Assembly (NCBI GenBank): GCA_034440575.1
Contig: JAOTOL010001462.1
Coordinates: forward strand, 861,001 to 925,000
Length of the DNA stretch: 64,000 nt
Direction: 5' to 3'
From: Imbricaverruca yamaguchii
Lineage: Eukaryota; Arthropoda; Thecostraca; Neoverrucidae
A program made the translations under genes and the position numbers. The notes under the pieces were generated by a model. That model was not told where the DNA came from. It saw only the letters and a program-made list of their open reading frames with translations, and did no database searches. This document shows positions 1 to 11,384 of the stretch, in pieces; positions within the stretch are counted from its first letter, which is position 1, and each line of letters opens with the position of its first letter.

Positions 1-672
1 GAGAGAATGCAGTTACACACTTGGGACAGCCCAACAAAGATACTGTTACACTCTTAACGATGGCAGAGACATGAACGTCCCACCTGGTATGCTTGTCGAA
101 AAGCACGCCAAAGCCCCCTTGGTTACTGTGGGGTACATGGGGACTGGGTCATCTCTGAAATTGATAATGATATGGGTCATACGGTTGCAATTTGAACGAG
201 AGGCAAACATCATTGCGGATTGTATGGTATTTACCTTGTATTAGGCCGTGACAATGAAACCAATTATTTGAACGAGCGGTAGCAAACTATAACGAGGCTA
301 TTAGATGAAGAATGGAACATTCTTTGCCTGATACCAAACTTTTGGTATTATCGGCGTACTGCGATGCGTCTTATCTACAGATAGGAAGAGATCATTGCAG
401 AAAAAAGTTGAACAGGAAGAGGCTGAAGGAGATTCACTGAAGCACACCAAGTGAGTTGGGAGTGGGTCTGGAGATGTGATGACGCCTCTGTCCGTCAACT
501 ATACAAACCGATTGAGTAGGTCGTGCAGTTCATCATTCGTACTTATTCATATTCATGAGGTGCACTTGATATTGCTGCACCATTGACGATCATAATATTA
601 AAAGGTGCTGCATTTCTTCCTGGATTACCTTCTTTTGCCCGGGCATGAAGCAGAGGTGGAGTTTTCTATGTT
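1..672. other. Unassigned non-coding sequence
   Basis: No coding frame, RNA gene or repeat that I recognise. The open frames are short and lack any known motif. Confidence 0.4.
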
Positions 673-1489
673 TTAACCCCCTCTTCTGTCAGCTCATCAC
701 ATCCCGTCTCGAGGGGGGTCGATAGAAACCCCTCTAATCTCCAAACTAAGCGTCGCACGAAAACGAAATAGGTGTCATCGGAAAGCGCTCCATGAGTAGG
801 GCCAGACACCCCACAAAAGGGGAAAAAGTGACGTCAGTAAGGTCCTTAGAGTTTCACGACTTACATTATGTTTGTGGCTCTGGGAGGTTCATTTTGAGGG
901 AAATTTGAAGAAAGAAAAAAAATATTTGGAATCAGAAATGCAAAGTGAAATCGACCAGGTCCATGCAACTTTTGGCCACCCAAAAATCAAATTTGTTTTG
1001 TTGAGATTTCAAAATTTTGAGTTTTCACGTTTTCTTTAATTTTTCTTTTCTAATGGATAGAGCGGACAAAAAATTGTTGTTCGTGTCGCCTAATAAAAAA
1101 TGCTTACTTTAGCCAGAATCTTCCATTTATACTATAATAGGCAGATATGCAAAATTACTATGAAATCAAAAACGGAAAAGATTAAAAATTCCTCTCGTAC
1201 ATTTTGTTGCACCCGTAAAGATAAGCAAACGTTGAACGTTTCATTAAAATATATTAATCCGTTAAAGCATGACGACTAGTTGAACTTTTTGGAGGTGACC
1301 TCACTTGACCTTAGCTAACCCATTGACCCTAGAGGACCAGACTTCAAAATTTTGACACAGCATGCCAAATGGATGTGGAAAAAGGTGGGCCAAGTTTTGG
1401 CGCGCTGCTCCACGCCGTTCTTTCATTATCCGCGGAAAACCTTATGGGGGAGTCGTCAACGATCCCCTCCTCGAGACGGCGGGGGTTAA
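673..1489 (+). mobile_element. TTAA-flanked miniature inverted-repeat transposon, family A copy 1
   Basis: The element is bounded by TTAA at 673-676 and 1486-1489. Reading inward, both ends begin TTAACCCC, and related GC-rich motifs (CCCGTCTCGAGG near the left end, its complement near the right) form imperfect inverted repeats. The interior is AT-rich and non-coding. Similar sequence recurs at 6249-7003, 9083-9914 and, inverted, 63229-64000. Shared landmarks include CCAAACTAAGC, CGCACGAAAACG, GGAAAGCGCT and ATGCTTACTTT. TTAA targets followed by CCC are typical of the piggyBac superfamily, so a non-autonomous piggyBac-like element is the best inference. No transposase is present in any copy. 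Confidence 0.75.
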
Positions 1490-2494
1490 TAGAATCTGAG
1501 ATTCATCATCTTTGTAAGGGCCACACCGATTTCTTGCTCTTTTAACATGAGACCTTATAGAGTGGGCCTTACCAACCAAGTTGGTGGCACTAATTGCCTC
1601 CACGCATTGGGTCCCATTAATAATTTGTACTCATCCCTCGGTGCAGTTGACAAGTTTTATGCTTTATATGGTCGCTTCACCATAGACTAGTTTATTGCAC
1701 AATATTGGGGAAAATGACAACAAATTTGATCACTTCAGGTCAGGTCGAGTGTGTTCAATGCATAACTATTGACTTCCAGTGTGATTTTATGACTTGCCGT
1801 TCCTTTCGAAAGCAAACCATGCATTTAATCTAATTTCTACCTGAAAAAAAAGCTTCATTTCACGATCGCATACACTCATCAAAAGATGCGGCTGGTAGTT
1901 CCAGAATTGTCCTATTATGACTCGGTGATCACAGCGGCGGTAATTGTCTGACGTGAAAATCGATGTCCAATTTCCCGGAATCCATGTGGGCGCCTCCAGG
2001 TTCGAAGATCGGATCGTCGGCACGAGATCTGCCCTTGCATGTCTGCCTGCAGTCTGCTATTGTCGATTGTATGCTGATGGAAGCAGCCGGACGATTTGGA
2101 AAATGACAAGAGTCAGCCAGGTATGGTGCTTATCTGAACGCAATAGGCTGCCTCAGACCCCCTGGGGCTGCCGGCGTGTTCTCCCACGCGGCCTATACTT
2201 CTCCCCTGCAGTTTCTGTCACCGGTTAGGCCCCTGCCGAGCGTGTCTGTAGCAGGGTGTCTTGCGATGTGGACGGATCGACGTGTTTGGCGAGCTAGTCC
2301 AGTGGCGCCGCCACGCCTCCACAGTGCTGACCTCGATGTGGCCAAGCCCTCTCCGAGCTCGGCATGCGCGGCTGGACCTTGACGTCTGTTCGGGCGCTGA
2401 TTACAGACGAGTGGCGCCGTTCTCTCGCCCGGGCAACACCCGACAGCGGGCAACCCCCGCCCACCGGCCTCGGAATGACACCTCGTGTCACATC
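1490..2494. other. Unassigned non-coding sequence
   Basis: Lies between the first miniature transposon and a minisatellite. GC rises towards the right end. Overlapping open frames on both strands at about 1.8-2.5 kb show no recognisable domain and are not called as genes. Confidence 0.4.
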
Positions 2495-2640
2495 AGCCCG
2501 GTGTCGGAGCGGTACCAGTGTCACATCAGATCAGTGTCAGAACGGTACCAGTGTTACATCAGCACCAGTGTCAGAACGGTACCAGTGTTACATCAGCCCA
2601 GTGTCACATCAGCCCAGTGTCAGAACGGTACCAGTGCTAG
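2495..2640. repeat. Minisatellite, roughly 35-bp unit
   Basis: About four imperfect head-to-tail units carry GGTACCAGTG, ACATCAG and CAGTGTCAGAACGG in a fixed order. Confidence 0.8.
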
Positions 2641-2658
2641 AACATGCTATATTGACTT

Positions 2659-2703
2659 TGACATGACTTTGATACAATGCTATATTGTATCAAAGTCATG
2701 TCA
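2659..2703. repeat. Perfect 20-bp inverted repeat (hairpin)
   Basis: Arms 2659-2678 and 2684-2703 are exact reverse complements separated by the 5-base loop GCTAT. It lies 37 bp left of the TTAA that bounds the next mobile element. Function unknown. Confidence 0.85.
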
Positions 2704-2740
2704 GGTCTTCGAGTTCAAGTCAGATCAAGTTCATGGCAGG

Positions 2741-3705
2741 TTAACACACGCCCTGGAGGGGGATGGCGAAATCCGCCCACCCCTCCGGTTTTTCGTACAC
2801 AACTCCATATTGTACCGGCCGATATACGCCATGTTTTGAGTACCGACTTAGAAATGATCGCCGTATTATTTACAGTAAGAAAACTGAAAATCGGCCGAGA
2901 ACTTTTCAAGTTAGGGGCCGTTAAAGCAATTCGCAGTGCCAGACCACAAAGAGCGGCGCTGATGCGCTTCCCGTATATTGGCAAAAGGGAACTGTTCTTG
3001 ATAACACTAGCGACTTGTTTTATGCATATTGTTATTCTATATAATTTAGAAGTCATGTTAGGTCACCAAGGTCAAGTCAGGTCAAATTCATGACAGGCTA
3101 ATAGAACCAAACTTGGTCAACTGGAATGTTGTCAAAAATGCAAATATGCGATTGATGTCACTTTATATGTTACTCCCTACACATCCCGAAATCTACTGTT
3201 TGTCATCGTGTGCCTAAGCGTTTCCATACTTTATTCATGTGTTTCACGCCTTTCTTTGCGAAGCCGATTGTGCCGAACCGCTCAACGGAGCAGTCGTCGG
3301 GTGGGCAGCCCGGTTCCGGTAACTGGAGCAGGTTATGACCTGCTAAAGTGCTCCTATGTAGGTGACCTGAGGTAAAATGGCGGATCTGGCATATGTATTG
3401 CATCATTAGCAATGTCAAAAACATCATTAATGCCAATTTTGGAGCATTTAAACACAATCACAGCGATCCATAACATTGACAAGCCAATCCACGCAAAACC
3501 ATGTTTTTGCTATTTTGACCTCATTTGGCCTTGAAGATATTGACCTAAGTTCATGAAATTTGCACACAATACAGTTTTCTATCGTGCCCATCGACTCTGC
3601 GAATTTCGTTGACCTAGCATCGGCAGGAGCCGAGATCATATGAGGCGGAATCCGCCCTCCCTCCAGTGCGCGTAATTTTCCGAGGCCCTCCAGGGCGTGT
3701 GTTAA
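2741..3705. mobile_element. Second TTAA-flanked miniature transposon (family B)
   Basis: TTAA at 2741-2744 and 3702-3705 brackets a perfect inverted repeat that starts CACACGCCCTGGAGGG. With the flanking G/C the exact match is 21 bp, 2740-2760 against 3686-3706. Sub-terminal sequence is partly symmetrical too (GCGAAATCCGCCC at left, GCGGAATCCGCCC at right). The interior has no transposase. A degenerate direct repeat links 2694-2743, just outside the left end, to about 3050-3103 inside, so the element may be composite or may have inserted into an older repeat. The ends differ from family A. A TTAA target suggests piggyBac-type mobilisation. Confidence 0.75.
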
Positions 3706-5849
3706 CATAATGAATCAGAAAATTAAGGTTATTGCCCAGAAATAAAGACTTTTGGGACACGGTGTAATCATGTCAACGAAACAAAGATGTTATAGGATGG
3801 TGGGGATACGGCAAGGCTGTTTTAGCAGTTGTGTAACAATGACCTCAAACATGTAATACTTTGTTCCTCTCCAGTCAACACCTATCGGCTCGTGCTTTCC
3901 CAGAATACGGCTTTGCACGTCTAAGAAAAGGCGATTGCACCAATGCAGAATGCACTGTTTCAATAATACTGAGTTGGCACAGCACTAAGGGAGAGTGGGA
4001 TGATGACGACACCCAAGGCCACTTTCATACAGATCAGCAATCTATCTGGTTTGGCTGACGAAACTTTTACTGTGGTTACTGAAGGAACACGCGTTCGAAG
4101 TAAATGTAATTGCTATTGAACACGCTTCATGTGTTACATCATGCCTTTGCAAAATGTTGGGATAAAAATTAAGCCCGGAAAAAGTGGAACGGTAATGTGG
4201 ACGATTGTAATCAACATTAATTGTCATATGTATTCCGGAGCATGACCTTAGAGGGACGACAAGCCAACCCAAAGGGCGTCGACACCTTGACCAGTAAAAA
4301 CTAAAGGAGACCCACTGATTGACAATATTTCAATGGGGGTTACGTTTGGTCCTCCCGGAGACTTAATTTTGTTCAAGAGGTGCGCCTTCGGCTGCAAAAA
4401 AAAAAGTCGAGGGGAGCACTCGATAATCCCAGAGGGAGCGCCCGCGGCCGGTAAGGGGGAGCCGTCTACCGGTCGGGGGGAGCACCATCGCCTACCTCTA
4501 GGGGGGGTGGGGGGGGGTCGTTGGCCAATGGTGTCCTTATCTGAATACTCCACTGAGTGTGATTAGAAAATGTCACCTGGTACATATAGGTGCTTATCGA
4601 AAGTAAAGGACAATCTTAATGTACTTTAAGTTTATTTTCACTTAATTTAATAAATGACTAGTTCAAGAATAGGCATGAATATTTATTAAGTTTATGGATG
4701 CTTCCCGATAACACAATATTTTCTCGTTTACCTATGTTTTTTTCATTTATCAGTGTTTCATTAGGAGACACTGATGGGGACTTTAACTTTTTACTTTCTT
4801 TGAGAACATTTCTGTCATAAAAATATATTTCAGAATATTCAAGATGCATTTTAGCGTACGCATAAGCACAAATACATATTCTACCAGGCTAGCACCAGTT
4901 AACAGCATAAATTAGGCTGAAGTGAGTTTAAAGGCAGAATTTGCAAGGGAAGCCTGCTGGTATGATGCCAATGGTGCAGCCCTCGTGTGCCCAAAAGCTA
5001 CAAAAGTCTCACTGAAGGTACAGCACACCCTTCCCACGCATACCCATCGTAGTATAAACGCAGCTGACTTTAGCTTCACTGTGTATTCAGGGAGCATATT
5101 CATGGCCGCAAAATGACCAAGGCAGTCGATGTGCCCTAAAGCACAAATCCACCACCACCACAGACAGATGTTCTGTTCCTTACTTCTTTTTTCTGAGGTC
5201 TCGCTTCAAAGGCTAACTTCTTGCTCTTCTGTGTAGCTGTCGCACGCTCCCCTATGGAACGTTTTACGTGGGCCGGTTGCAATGGTTTAATCAGTCTTCT
5301 TCCCTTTTCCCTTCACTATATTACGTTTGACTTTAGCTGCGACAAGATGCTCCAGGGTTGCGAAAGGTGACTAGATGAATGGTCAATGGTGACTCTGCTC
5401 TTAGTAGACTCCCAATGGACAGACTCAGACTGCCGGCCTGCTGACCTCAGCGACCTCAGCGACGACTCTGGTCTGCCGCGGGTGTTGGTGACGTCTTCTC
5501 AGGGGCGCGTTCTCCGTCCGAAACAGACTGGCGAATGACGAACGCAGACTGTTTGGTCTGTTAGTCTCCGTCAGTGGCGCTGTGGCCTGGCAGGATTTCG
5601 TTATGGCATGCGAGGGACGGTTTCATGAGAACCATATTTGGGTTGAACAGTCAGATCTCACGTGCTCGAAAGCCGCGGATAAAGTCATCAGCGGCAAAGG
5701 CGATTAGGGCTGCCTGTTTATGCGGGGGTGCGATACCACCGCCTTGTATCCATGCCCCAGGATGAGTATCCTGCCAGTGCTGGACCTAATTTGGCCACGT
5801 TGTTTTGAGCGGGCCACATAACATGACATCTAGTGACTGGATTACGTGG
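3706..5849. other. Unassigned non-coding sequence
   Basis: Mostly AT-rich, with G-rich runs at about 4.43-4.52 kb. I see no coding signature, RNA gene or tandem array. Confidence 0.4.
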
Positions 5850-6006
5850 GAACAATGTTGAGGTTGGTTGGTTCTTGGTTTCACGACACATCGACCGTTG
5901 TGTCATGTAGCGTCGCCAATCTCTCACGCCGATTGGTCGCGGGCGAAGGGTTGCGACAGGTGAGACTCAAACCCACAACCTCTCGATTGTGAGAACAATG
6001 TTGAGG
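5850..6006 (-). mobile_element. 5'-truncated tRNA-derived SINE with target-site duplication
   Basis: A 14-bp direct repeat (GAACAATGTTGAGG) lies at 5850-5863 and 5993-6006 and reads as a target-site duplication. On the minus strand the 129-bp insert begins with a tRNA-like anticodon arm (loop CTCACAA, giving CAC as the putative anticodon). It continues through a T arm with a B-box-like GGTTTGAGTCT and a GTGGG/CTCAC stem, then an unrelated body. It ends in CCAAGAACCAACCAA beside the duplication. The acceptor 5' strand and D arm are missing, so the insert is 5'-truncated, as expected for LINE-mediated retroposition. Derivation from tRNA-Val is inferred from the loop only. Confidence 0.8.
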
Positions 6007-6248
6007 GATTGTTACTGTGTCGACTATTCATTTTCTGTCACAGCAGACCACATCCATGATAATGTGGCGTCAGTGATTATTCATCTGGAGCAACAAGCTC
6101 ATTTTTGACCTTGTGGATTTCACGAAGAATTGCAGCCACTTGGTGAAAAAAGTCAGCATTGTTTCAGCCAGCATCACTTACTTTTCCAATGGTACCAGCT
6201 GGAGCCCATGCATCAGTTCGGGGGTGGAGCGGTCTATGCTTCGGAAAC

Positions 6249-7003
6249 TTAACCCGCGCCGTCTTTCCTCCCACCCCGTCTCGGGGGGGCGGTTGAAGAA
6301 CCCCCTCTAAAATCCAAACTAAGCATCGCACGAAAACGAAAGAAATGTCATCGGAAAGCGCTCGACGAGTAGGGTCCGGGTTCCCCCCCCCCCCCACAAA
6401 TATTTCCCACAAAAGTGACGTCACCAGGGGGCTAGATTTTCACGACTTTTCACGACTTGCATTATGTTTTTTACTCTGGGGAGTTCATTTTGTGGGATAT
6501 ATGAAGAATAAAAAAATATTTGTAGTGAGAAAGGGACAGTTAAATCGATCAGGGCTATAATTTGTTTTTTGTCCCCAAAAAATAAAGAAATTATTTTTTT
6601 TGAAATTTCAAAATTTTGGGTTTTCCCGTTTTCTTTAATTTTCCTTCTCCAATGGGTAGAGCAGACCGAGAAATGTTGTTGGAAGTCAACATTCCCTAAT
6701 AAAAAATGCTTACTTTAGCCAGAATCCTGTGTTTGAACTGCAATATGTCAAATACGCAAAATTTACATGTAGTCAAAAACGAAAAAAAAATGAAACATTC
6801 AACTCATACGTTTTGTTGCATCCGTAAAGATAAGCAAAAGCTGAAAGTTTCATTAAAATATCTGTATCCGTTAAAGTGTGACAACTGGTTGAACTTTTTT
6901 GGAGGTGAACTCACTTGACCTTGACTAACTCGTTGACCATAGATGAGCTGACATAAAAATTTTGAATCAGCATGCCAAATTGATGTGGGAAAAGGTATGC
7001 CAA
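6249..7003 (+). mobile_element. Family A miniature transposon, copy 2 (right end lost)
   Basis: Starts with TTAACCCGCGCCGTCT at 6249 and follows copy 1 through its AT-rich core up to the GCATGCCAAATTGATG segment. Similarity stops near 7003, where sequence of a decayed pogo-type transposase begins. The right terminal repeat is absent. Confidence 0.75.
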
Positions 7004-7470
7004 ACTGGGCTTCATCGGCATCGTAGATGTGATGTAGCGAATGGAGTCGTGCTCCTACTAAACAGCGCCCGGCTTGTCGAGCAATTTACCGACATTCTTC
7101 TTTAGGCTCTCCAACATCTAAGTAGTTTCATGGACTTCGTCTTCCGCACATATCGTTCTGGATGGCGCTTCAGAAACCCGTGAAACCAGACCGTCCAGAC
7201 CATACGAGTCTTTGCGCTAGATGTGTGTTTCAGTTTCTGGCGCACTGCATAGCCATAGACCACTGAGCGCTTTCATCAAGGCTATAGAACAGGTGCGGCA
7301 GGTGCAGACTCCGTCGGGCAAGGTCGTCAGCTTCGCATGAGATGACGGGATAGCGGCCCTGGTTTGGTGAAGTTGATCGCCTAGACCGGTGGTCGCATTC
7401 TGCCAAAGAGGGTTGCCCGGGGAATTCCACACGTCTCACTCGCCTCCTGACGGTTAACACAAACACCGGA
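7004..7470 (-). pseudogene. Decayed pogo/Tigger-type transposase fragment
   Basis: On the minus strand, pieces in different frames keep the order of a pogo-family transposase. First comes a psq-like helix-turn-helix (EASETCGIPRATLFGRM, about 7446-7396). Next is the linker opening the CENP-B-type HTH (GRYPVISCEADDLARR). A segment reading YAVRQKLKHTSSAKTRM and then WFHGFLKRHPERYVRKTKSM follows, and last the run into the DDE domain (LESLKKNVGKLLDKPG). Several frameshifts and stops separate them, and the catalytic DDE domain is missing. It abuts the truncated end of a miniature transposon on one side and a homopolymer block on the other. Assignment rests on remembered family motifs, and the element is clearly inactive. 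Confidence 0.7.
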
Positions 7471-7476
7471 TAGGGG

Positions 7477-7552
7477 GGGCCGCCCTGGGGGGGGCCCCCC
7501 GGGGGGCCCCCCCCCCCCCCGGGGGGGGGGGAAAAAAAAAAAGGGGGGGGGG

Positions 7553-7598
<46 letters not shown>

Positions 7599-7705
7599 AA
7601 AAAAAAAAAAGGGGAAAAAAGGAAAAAAAAAAGGGGGGGGGGGGGGCCAACGTCCCAAACAACAAAGGGGGGTGAATAAAAACAAAAAGTGTTGGGGAAA
7701 AAAAA
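7477..7705. repeat. Homopolymer block of G, C and A runs
   Basis: About 230 bases made almost wholly of long G, C and A runs, including about 36 consecutive A from 7553. It resembles a low-quality read end or failed consensus more than biology. Open frames here encode only poly-Phe, Pro and Gly. Confidence 0.85.
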
Positions 7706-9082
7706 AATGGGCATCACGAAATGTATACTGAAGCGTGTTCATTACAGCCGTAATCAGCCCTCCAGGTTGTGTGCTTCTAGCTTCAGCAGTTTCAGAGATA
7801 CATGGATTATGGTTGATGTATGGAATGAGTGAACAAAGATGCCCTTTGAGCGTCACTAATGCTTTTCGAAAAACGCTCTTATGGATTAGGGAGAAGGTCG
7901 GAAACCTCTGAATGGGTGGGTGCGGGGTAATGACCGAGAGACGGATGGTAATCGCATTATCCGAGTCCGTCATTATCATGACGCTGCTCGTGATCTGGAG
8001 CAACCTGCAAAGCAAATCTGCTCGTAACCACATGAGCAAATGCGAAGAGTTTCGGAATTACTAACGTGCGCCATGTTCGACACAAATCTGTAATATTCCA
8101 ACTGAAAGCAAAAACAGATCCTAAGTATCATTGAAACATCCACAAACATCAAAAATGGGCATGGAACATTTTAGCAAGTAATGAAAAAATTCAGTTGTGA
8201 ATAGATCGCCGGAAATGCAGCCGGTGCCTCCCGAAAGAGTTAGCTGCTTAGTGGCGAACAAAATTTCGAATAATTTGAGTGTCTGGCATTACCCACTATG
8301 CGGCATTACTTCGCTCTTGGCTTCACTGTTTAAAAGCATGCCTGACAGAAAGGCCTACTGCAACTGCGGTGCATTCAACGGTAGTTACGACACTCAGAAG
8401 CAGTTTTTCTGTCGGTTCCAACCTTTATTGTCAACATGCCTTGGAGAGTGCACGTTTCTGAGCCTAATTAAAGGATGTCTGTTGAAAAACCAACACTCTA
8501 AATTAACATTAGACAGCATAACTCCCGACGCACGCATAGCCGTTTCACTTCAGTGCTATCACGCACCTCGCACGCCAAGGTGAATTGTTGCACACACAGA
8601 CTCATCAGCCAGGCGCCACTTCAACATACCTTCCCTGATTAAGAGCGGAGTCCTTCGCATGTAGGTTGCTGCATCTTGTTCTGTTCCTCGTTTCTAAACA
8701 AGTCTGAGGTGTTCTGTTCATTGTCCTTTGTTCCCCTCTTCTTTGAGGGCTTTGAGCCACAACACAAAATGTACTGCTTCTGGAGTGACCAGATGAGAAA
8801 CACGTTCCATGATATAAGATCGTCAGATCGGTCGGCGAATGTCTTTTAGCTATGATGTGTGTGAAATTATGCATCTGGGGTCAAGAGGTGATGCAGTTTG
8901 ATATTTAAATTGTTCTGGATTCAAACGATGCGAATTGTTGGAACAAGCTCACAATTGGGAGGTAGTGAACTAGATCCCATTGAAGAAGAAAGGGACTTCG
9001 ATGCGCTAGTTTCAAAGCAACCTTAAAGTAGAAATACAATGTATCTTAGCTAGGAACAGGGTAGTCAGAATGCTAGGAATCA
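7706..9082. other. Unassigned non-coding sequence
   Basis: A 128-codon open frame at 8197-8583 (+) has no recognisable domain. It contains a few Cys residues but no zinc-finger spacing. I do not call it a gene. Confidence 0.4.
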
Positions 9083-9914
9083 TTAGCCCGCGCCGTCTTT
9101 CCGGTCAGACACCCACACCTTGCCTCGGGGAGGTTGTCTTCGCATGCCCCCTCTAATCTCCAAACTAAGCGTTGCACGAAAACGGAAGTGAAGTCACAGG
9201 AAAGCGCTAGACGAGTAGGGCCAGAAACAACCCCATACTTTTCTTCCCTCAATAAGCAAAGTCACAAGGGGGTCAATTGGATCACGATTGACGTCATGTG
9301 TTTGTCTCTGGGAGAAGCCTTTTTTTTGGGGGGGGGGTGACATTTTAAACGCAAAAAAAATGTTTGAAGTCAGAAGAGGAAGGTGAAATCGACCATGGCT
9401 CAACAAAATTCCTCCCCACCGAAAAATCAGCATTTCAAGTTTCATAAATATTATAGAGGTTAATTTTTATTGACTTGCTATTTATTATATTGGGTGGACC
9501 ACACCGGGAAACGTTTTAATTCAACTTACACAAAGAAAAGTGCTTACTTTGGCCAGAATCATACATTTTAACCTTAATGGGCAAATACGCAGAACAAATG
9601 TCTTCAAAAACATAAAAAGAAAAATTACTCTGGTGCGTTTTGTTGTACCCATAAATCAGCTAACGCTGAAAGTTGCATTCGAATATCTTTGCCCATTAAA
9701 AGGTGATGAGGTTCTGTTTTCCTCGAAGTGACGTCACTTGATCTTTGATAACTCGGTGATCGTATATGATCAAACCTCAAGGCTTTACACATGTCAAATG
9801 GATGTGGGAGGGGGTATGCCAAATTTCGGAATGCTGCCGAGCTCCGTTTCTTCACTGTCCGCAGAAAACATCATGACGCTGTTAAATCACCATCCCCGAG
9901 ACCGAGTGGATTAC
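9083..9914 (+). mobile_element. Family A miniature transposon, copy 3 (diverged)
   Basis: Left end is TTAGCCCGCGCCGTCTTT, with one change in the TTAA. It keeps CCAAACTAAGCG, GAAAGCGCT, TGCTTACTTTGGCCAGAATC and the right-end segment TCCGCAGAAAAC. It ends near 9914 at CCCCGAGACCGAGTGGATTA, which aligns with the right terminus of copy 1. More diverged than copies 1 and 2. Confidence 0.7.
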
Positions 9915-9944
9915 TAGAAGCGTCAGGTACAAGAGCAGAGAAGC

Positions 9945-10460
9945 TATGCAAAACACCGTACCAAGCCTATGTGCAACCCTACTTGGAATATTGTGTTCAG
10001 GCATGGATCCCTTTCTTAGAAAGAATTATACGTATGCTAGAAAAGTGCAGAGCAAGACTACTGAACTTATCGGTGGACTTATAGGTTACTTGGAAGATTG
10101 ACGAAAGCGCATGTTTAGATATGTACTCACTAAAATATAGGATGTTAAGTGATAATATGATTAAAATGTGTTAGATCGTCAAAGGGTTAGACAATGTCAA
10201 TCTGAGAATCTCTCCTTTGTTTAGAATATCTTGTAGGGGTCATTAAGTCTGTTTGGGCAAGTCAAGGCATTAAACGCCAACAGGCTAAAACAGGTCAACA
10301 ATTTAACGCCAACAGGTTTTCAGTCAAGGAGTGGTTGATCAATAAAATGGACTAGCTGCTGATATAGTGGGGAGTCTTCCATTGAATGTATTTAAAAATG
10401 GGGTCGACACATTTTTTAAGGTTCGAAAATCTTGTTTTTTTAGTTATAATTGATGAGTGA
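9945..10460 (+). pseudogene. CR1/jockey-like LINE, 3' end of reverse transcriptase ORF (relic)
   Basis: The + strand encodes a typical LINE post-polymerase segment. YVQPYLEYCVQAWIPFLE and RMLEKCRARLLNL (about 9966-10075) correspond to the family pattern of VRPHLEYC-type sequence followed by LEKVQRRATK-type sequence. Further on, in shifted frames, come SCRGH (about 10230), VFSQGVVDQ and NGLAADIVGSLPLNVFKNGV (up to about 10415). These match the usual LRGH, F..RVVN.WN.LP and VNSFK.RLD landmarks of CR1-like elements. Internal stops and frameshifts make it non-functional. It directly follows the third miniature transposon. The upstream polymerase core is absent. Confidence 0.75.
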
Positions 10461-11104
10461 GACTTCTGCTAGTAGGTGTGTTTTGTGCTGACCTCTTTAA
10501 GCCGGCATGGATGAAGGATTTCCAAAATGATTGCTGGTGCATGGATAAAGAGGGGTGTCTGGTGCAACATAAACTGAATGTGTTAGATAAGTTGGCCTAG
10601 ACCGTTTCTTCGTAGCTGGGATGTGATATCGATTGGGTTGTGTCGGTGTCATCTTCTTCGTCTTGTAGTATCTCTCCTTTATTTGCTTAACTCACATGGG
10701 TAACTCTGACTCTTTTAAAGCCACTTTATGACTTGATTTTGCATGCATGACCACAGATATCTTCCTCTCAGTACAGAAAAAGACGCAAAATAACACATGG
10801 TGCGCGCATAGTACGATATAAGTCTCAACATTGCAAAAATGATGATGATGTGGTCATTATGGCTCCAAACAATCCATGGTGCACATGTACAACACAAAAG
10901 AGCATGCGGGTAAATTGTAGAGCTAATGGTAGCCATCTTAATAAATAACCTATTAATCCAGCTAGTTAAGCACAGCCTCCGGCATCTTACTAGCTGATGC
11001 ATCAAGCTATAGTTCATATATATATATACATATATGTGCACAAGAAATACTGAAACAAATACGCAGTTGGTGGCCAATGTTGCGATAGTTGTTCTTGATC
11101 TGGA
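10461..11104. other. Unassigned non-coding sequence
   Basis: May include the LINE 3' tail. A short TA-rich tract lies at about 11016-11035. No gene seen. Confidence 0.35.
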
Positions 11105-11272
<168 letters not shown>

Positions 11273-11384
11273 ATGTTCCACCATATAGCGCGTTGAGCCA
11301 TAATTGCCACACAGGCGTTCATACAGCATGCACGTTGTTCCATGCTGAGTTCATGGTGATGATCGCTGGTGATTGACCTGTACC

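Noticed and set aside
5940..6000. A tRNA gene (T arm and anticodon-like arm on the minus strand)
   Set aside because: The D arm and 5' acceptor strand are missing and the segment sits inside a target-site duplication with a CCAA tail, so it is a SINE head.
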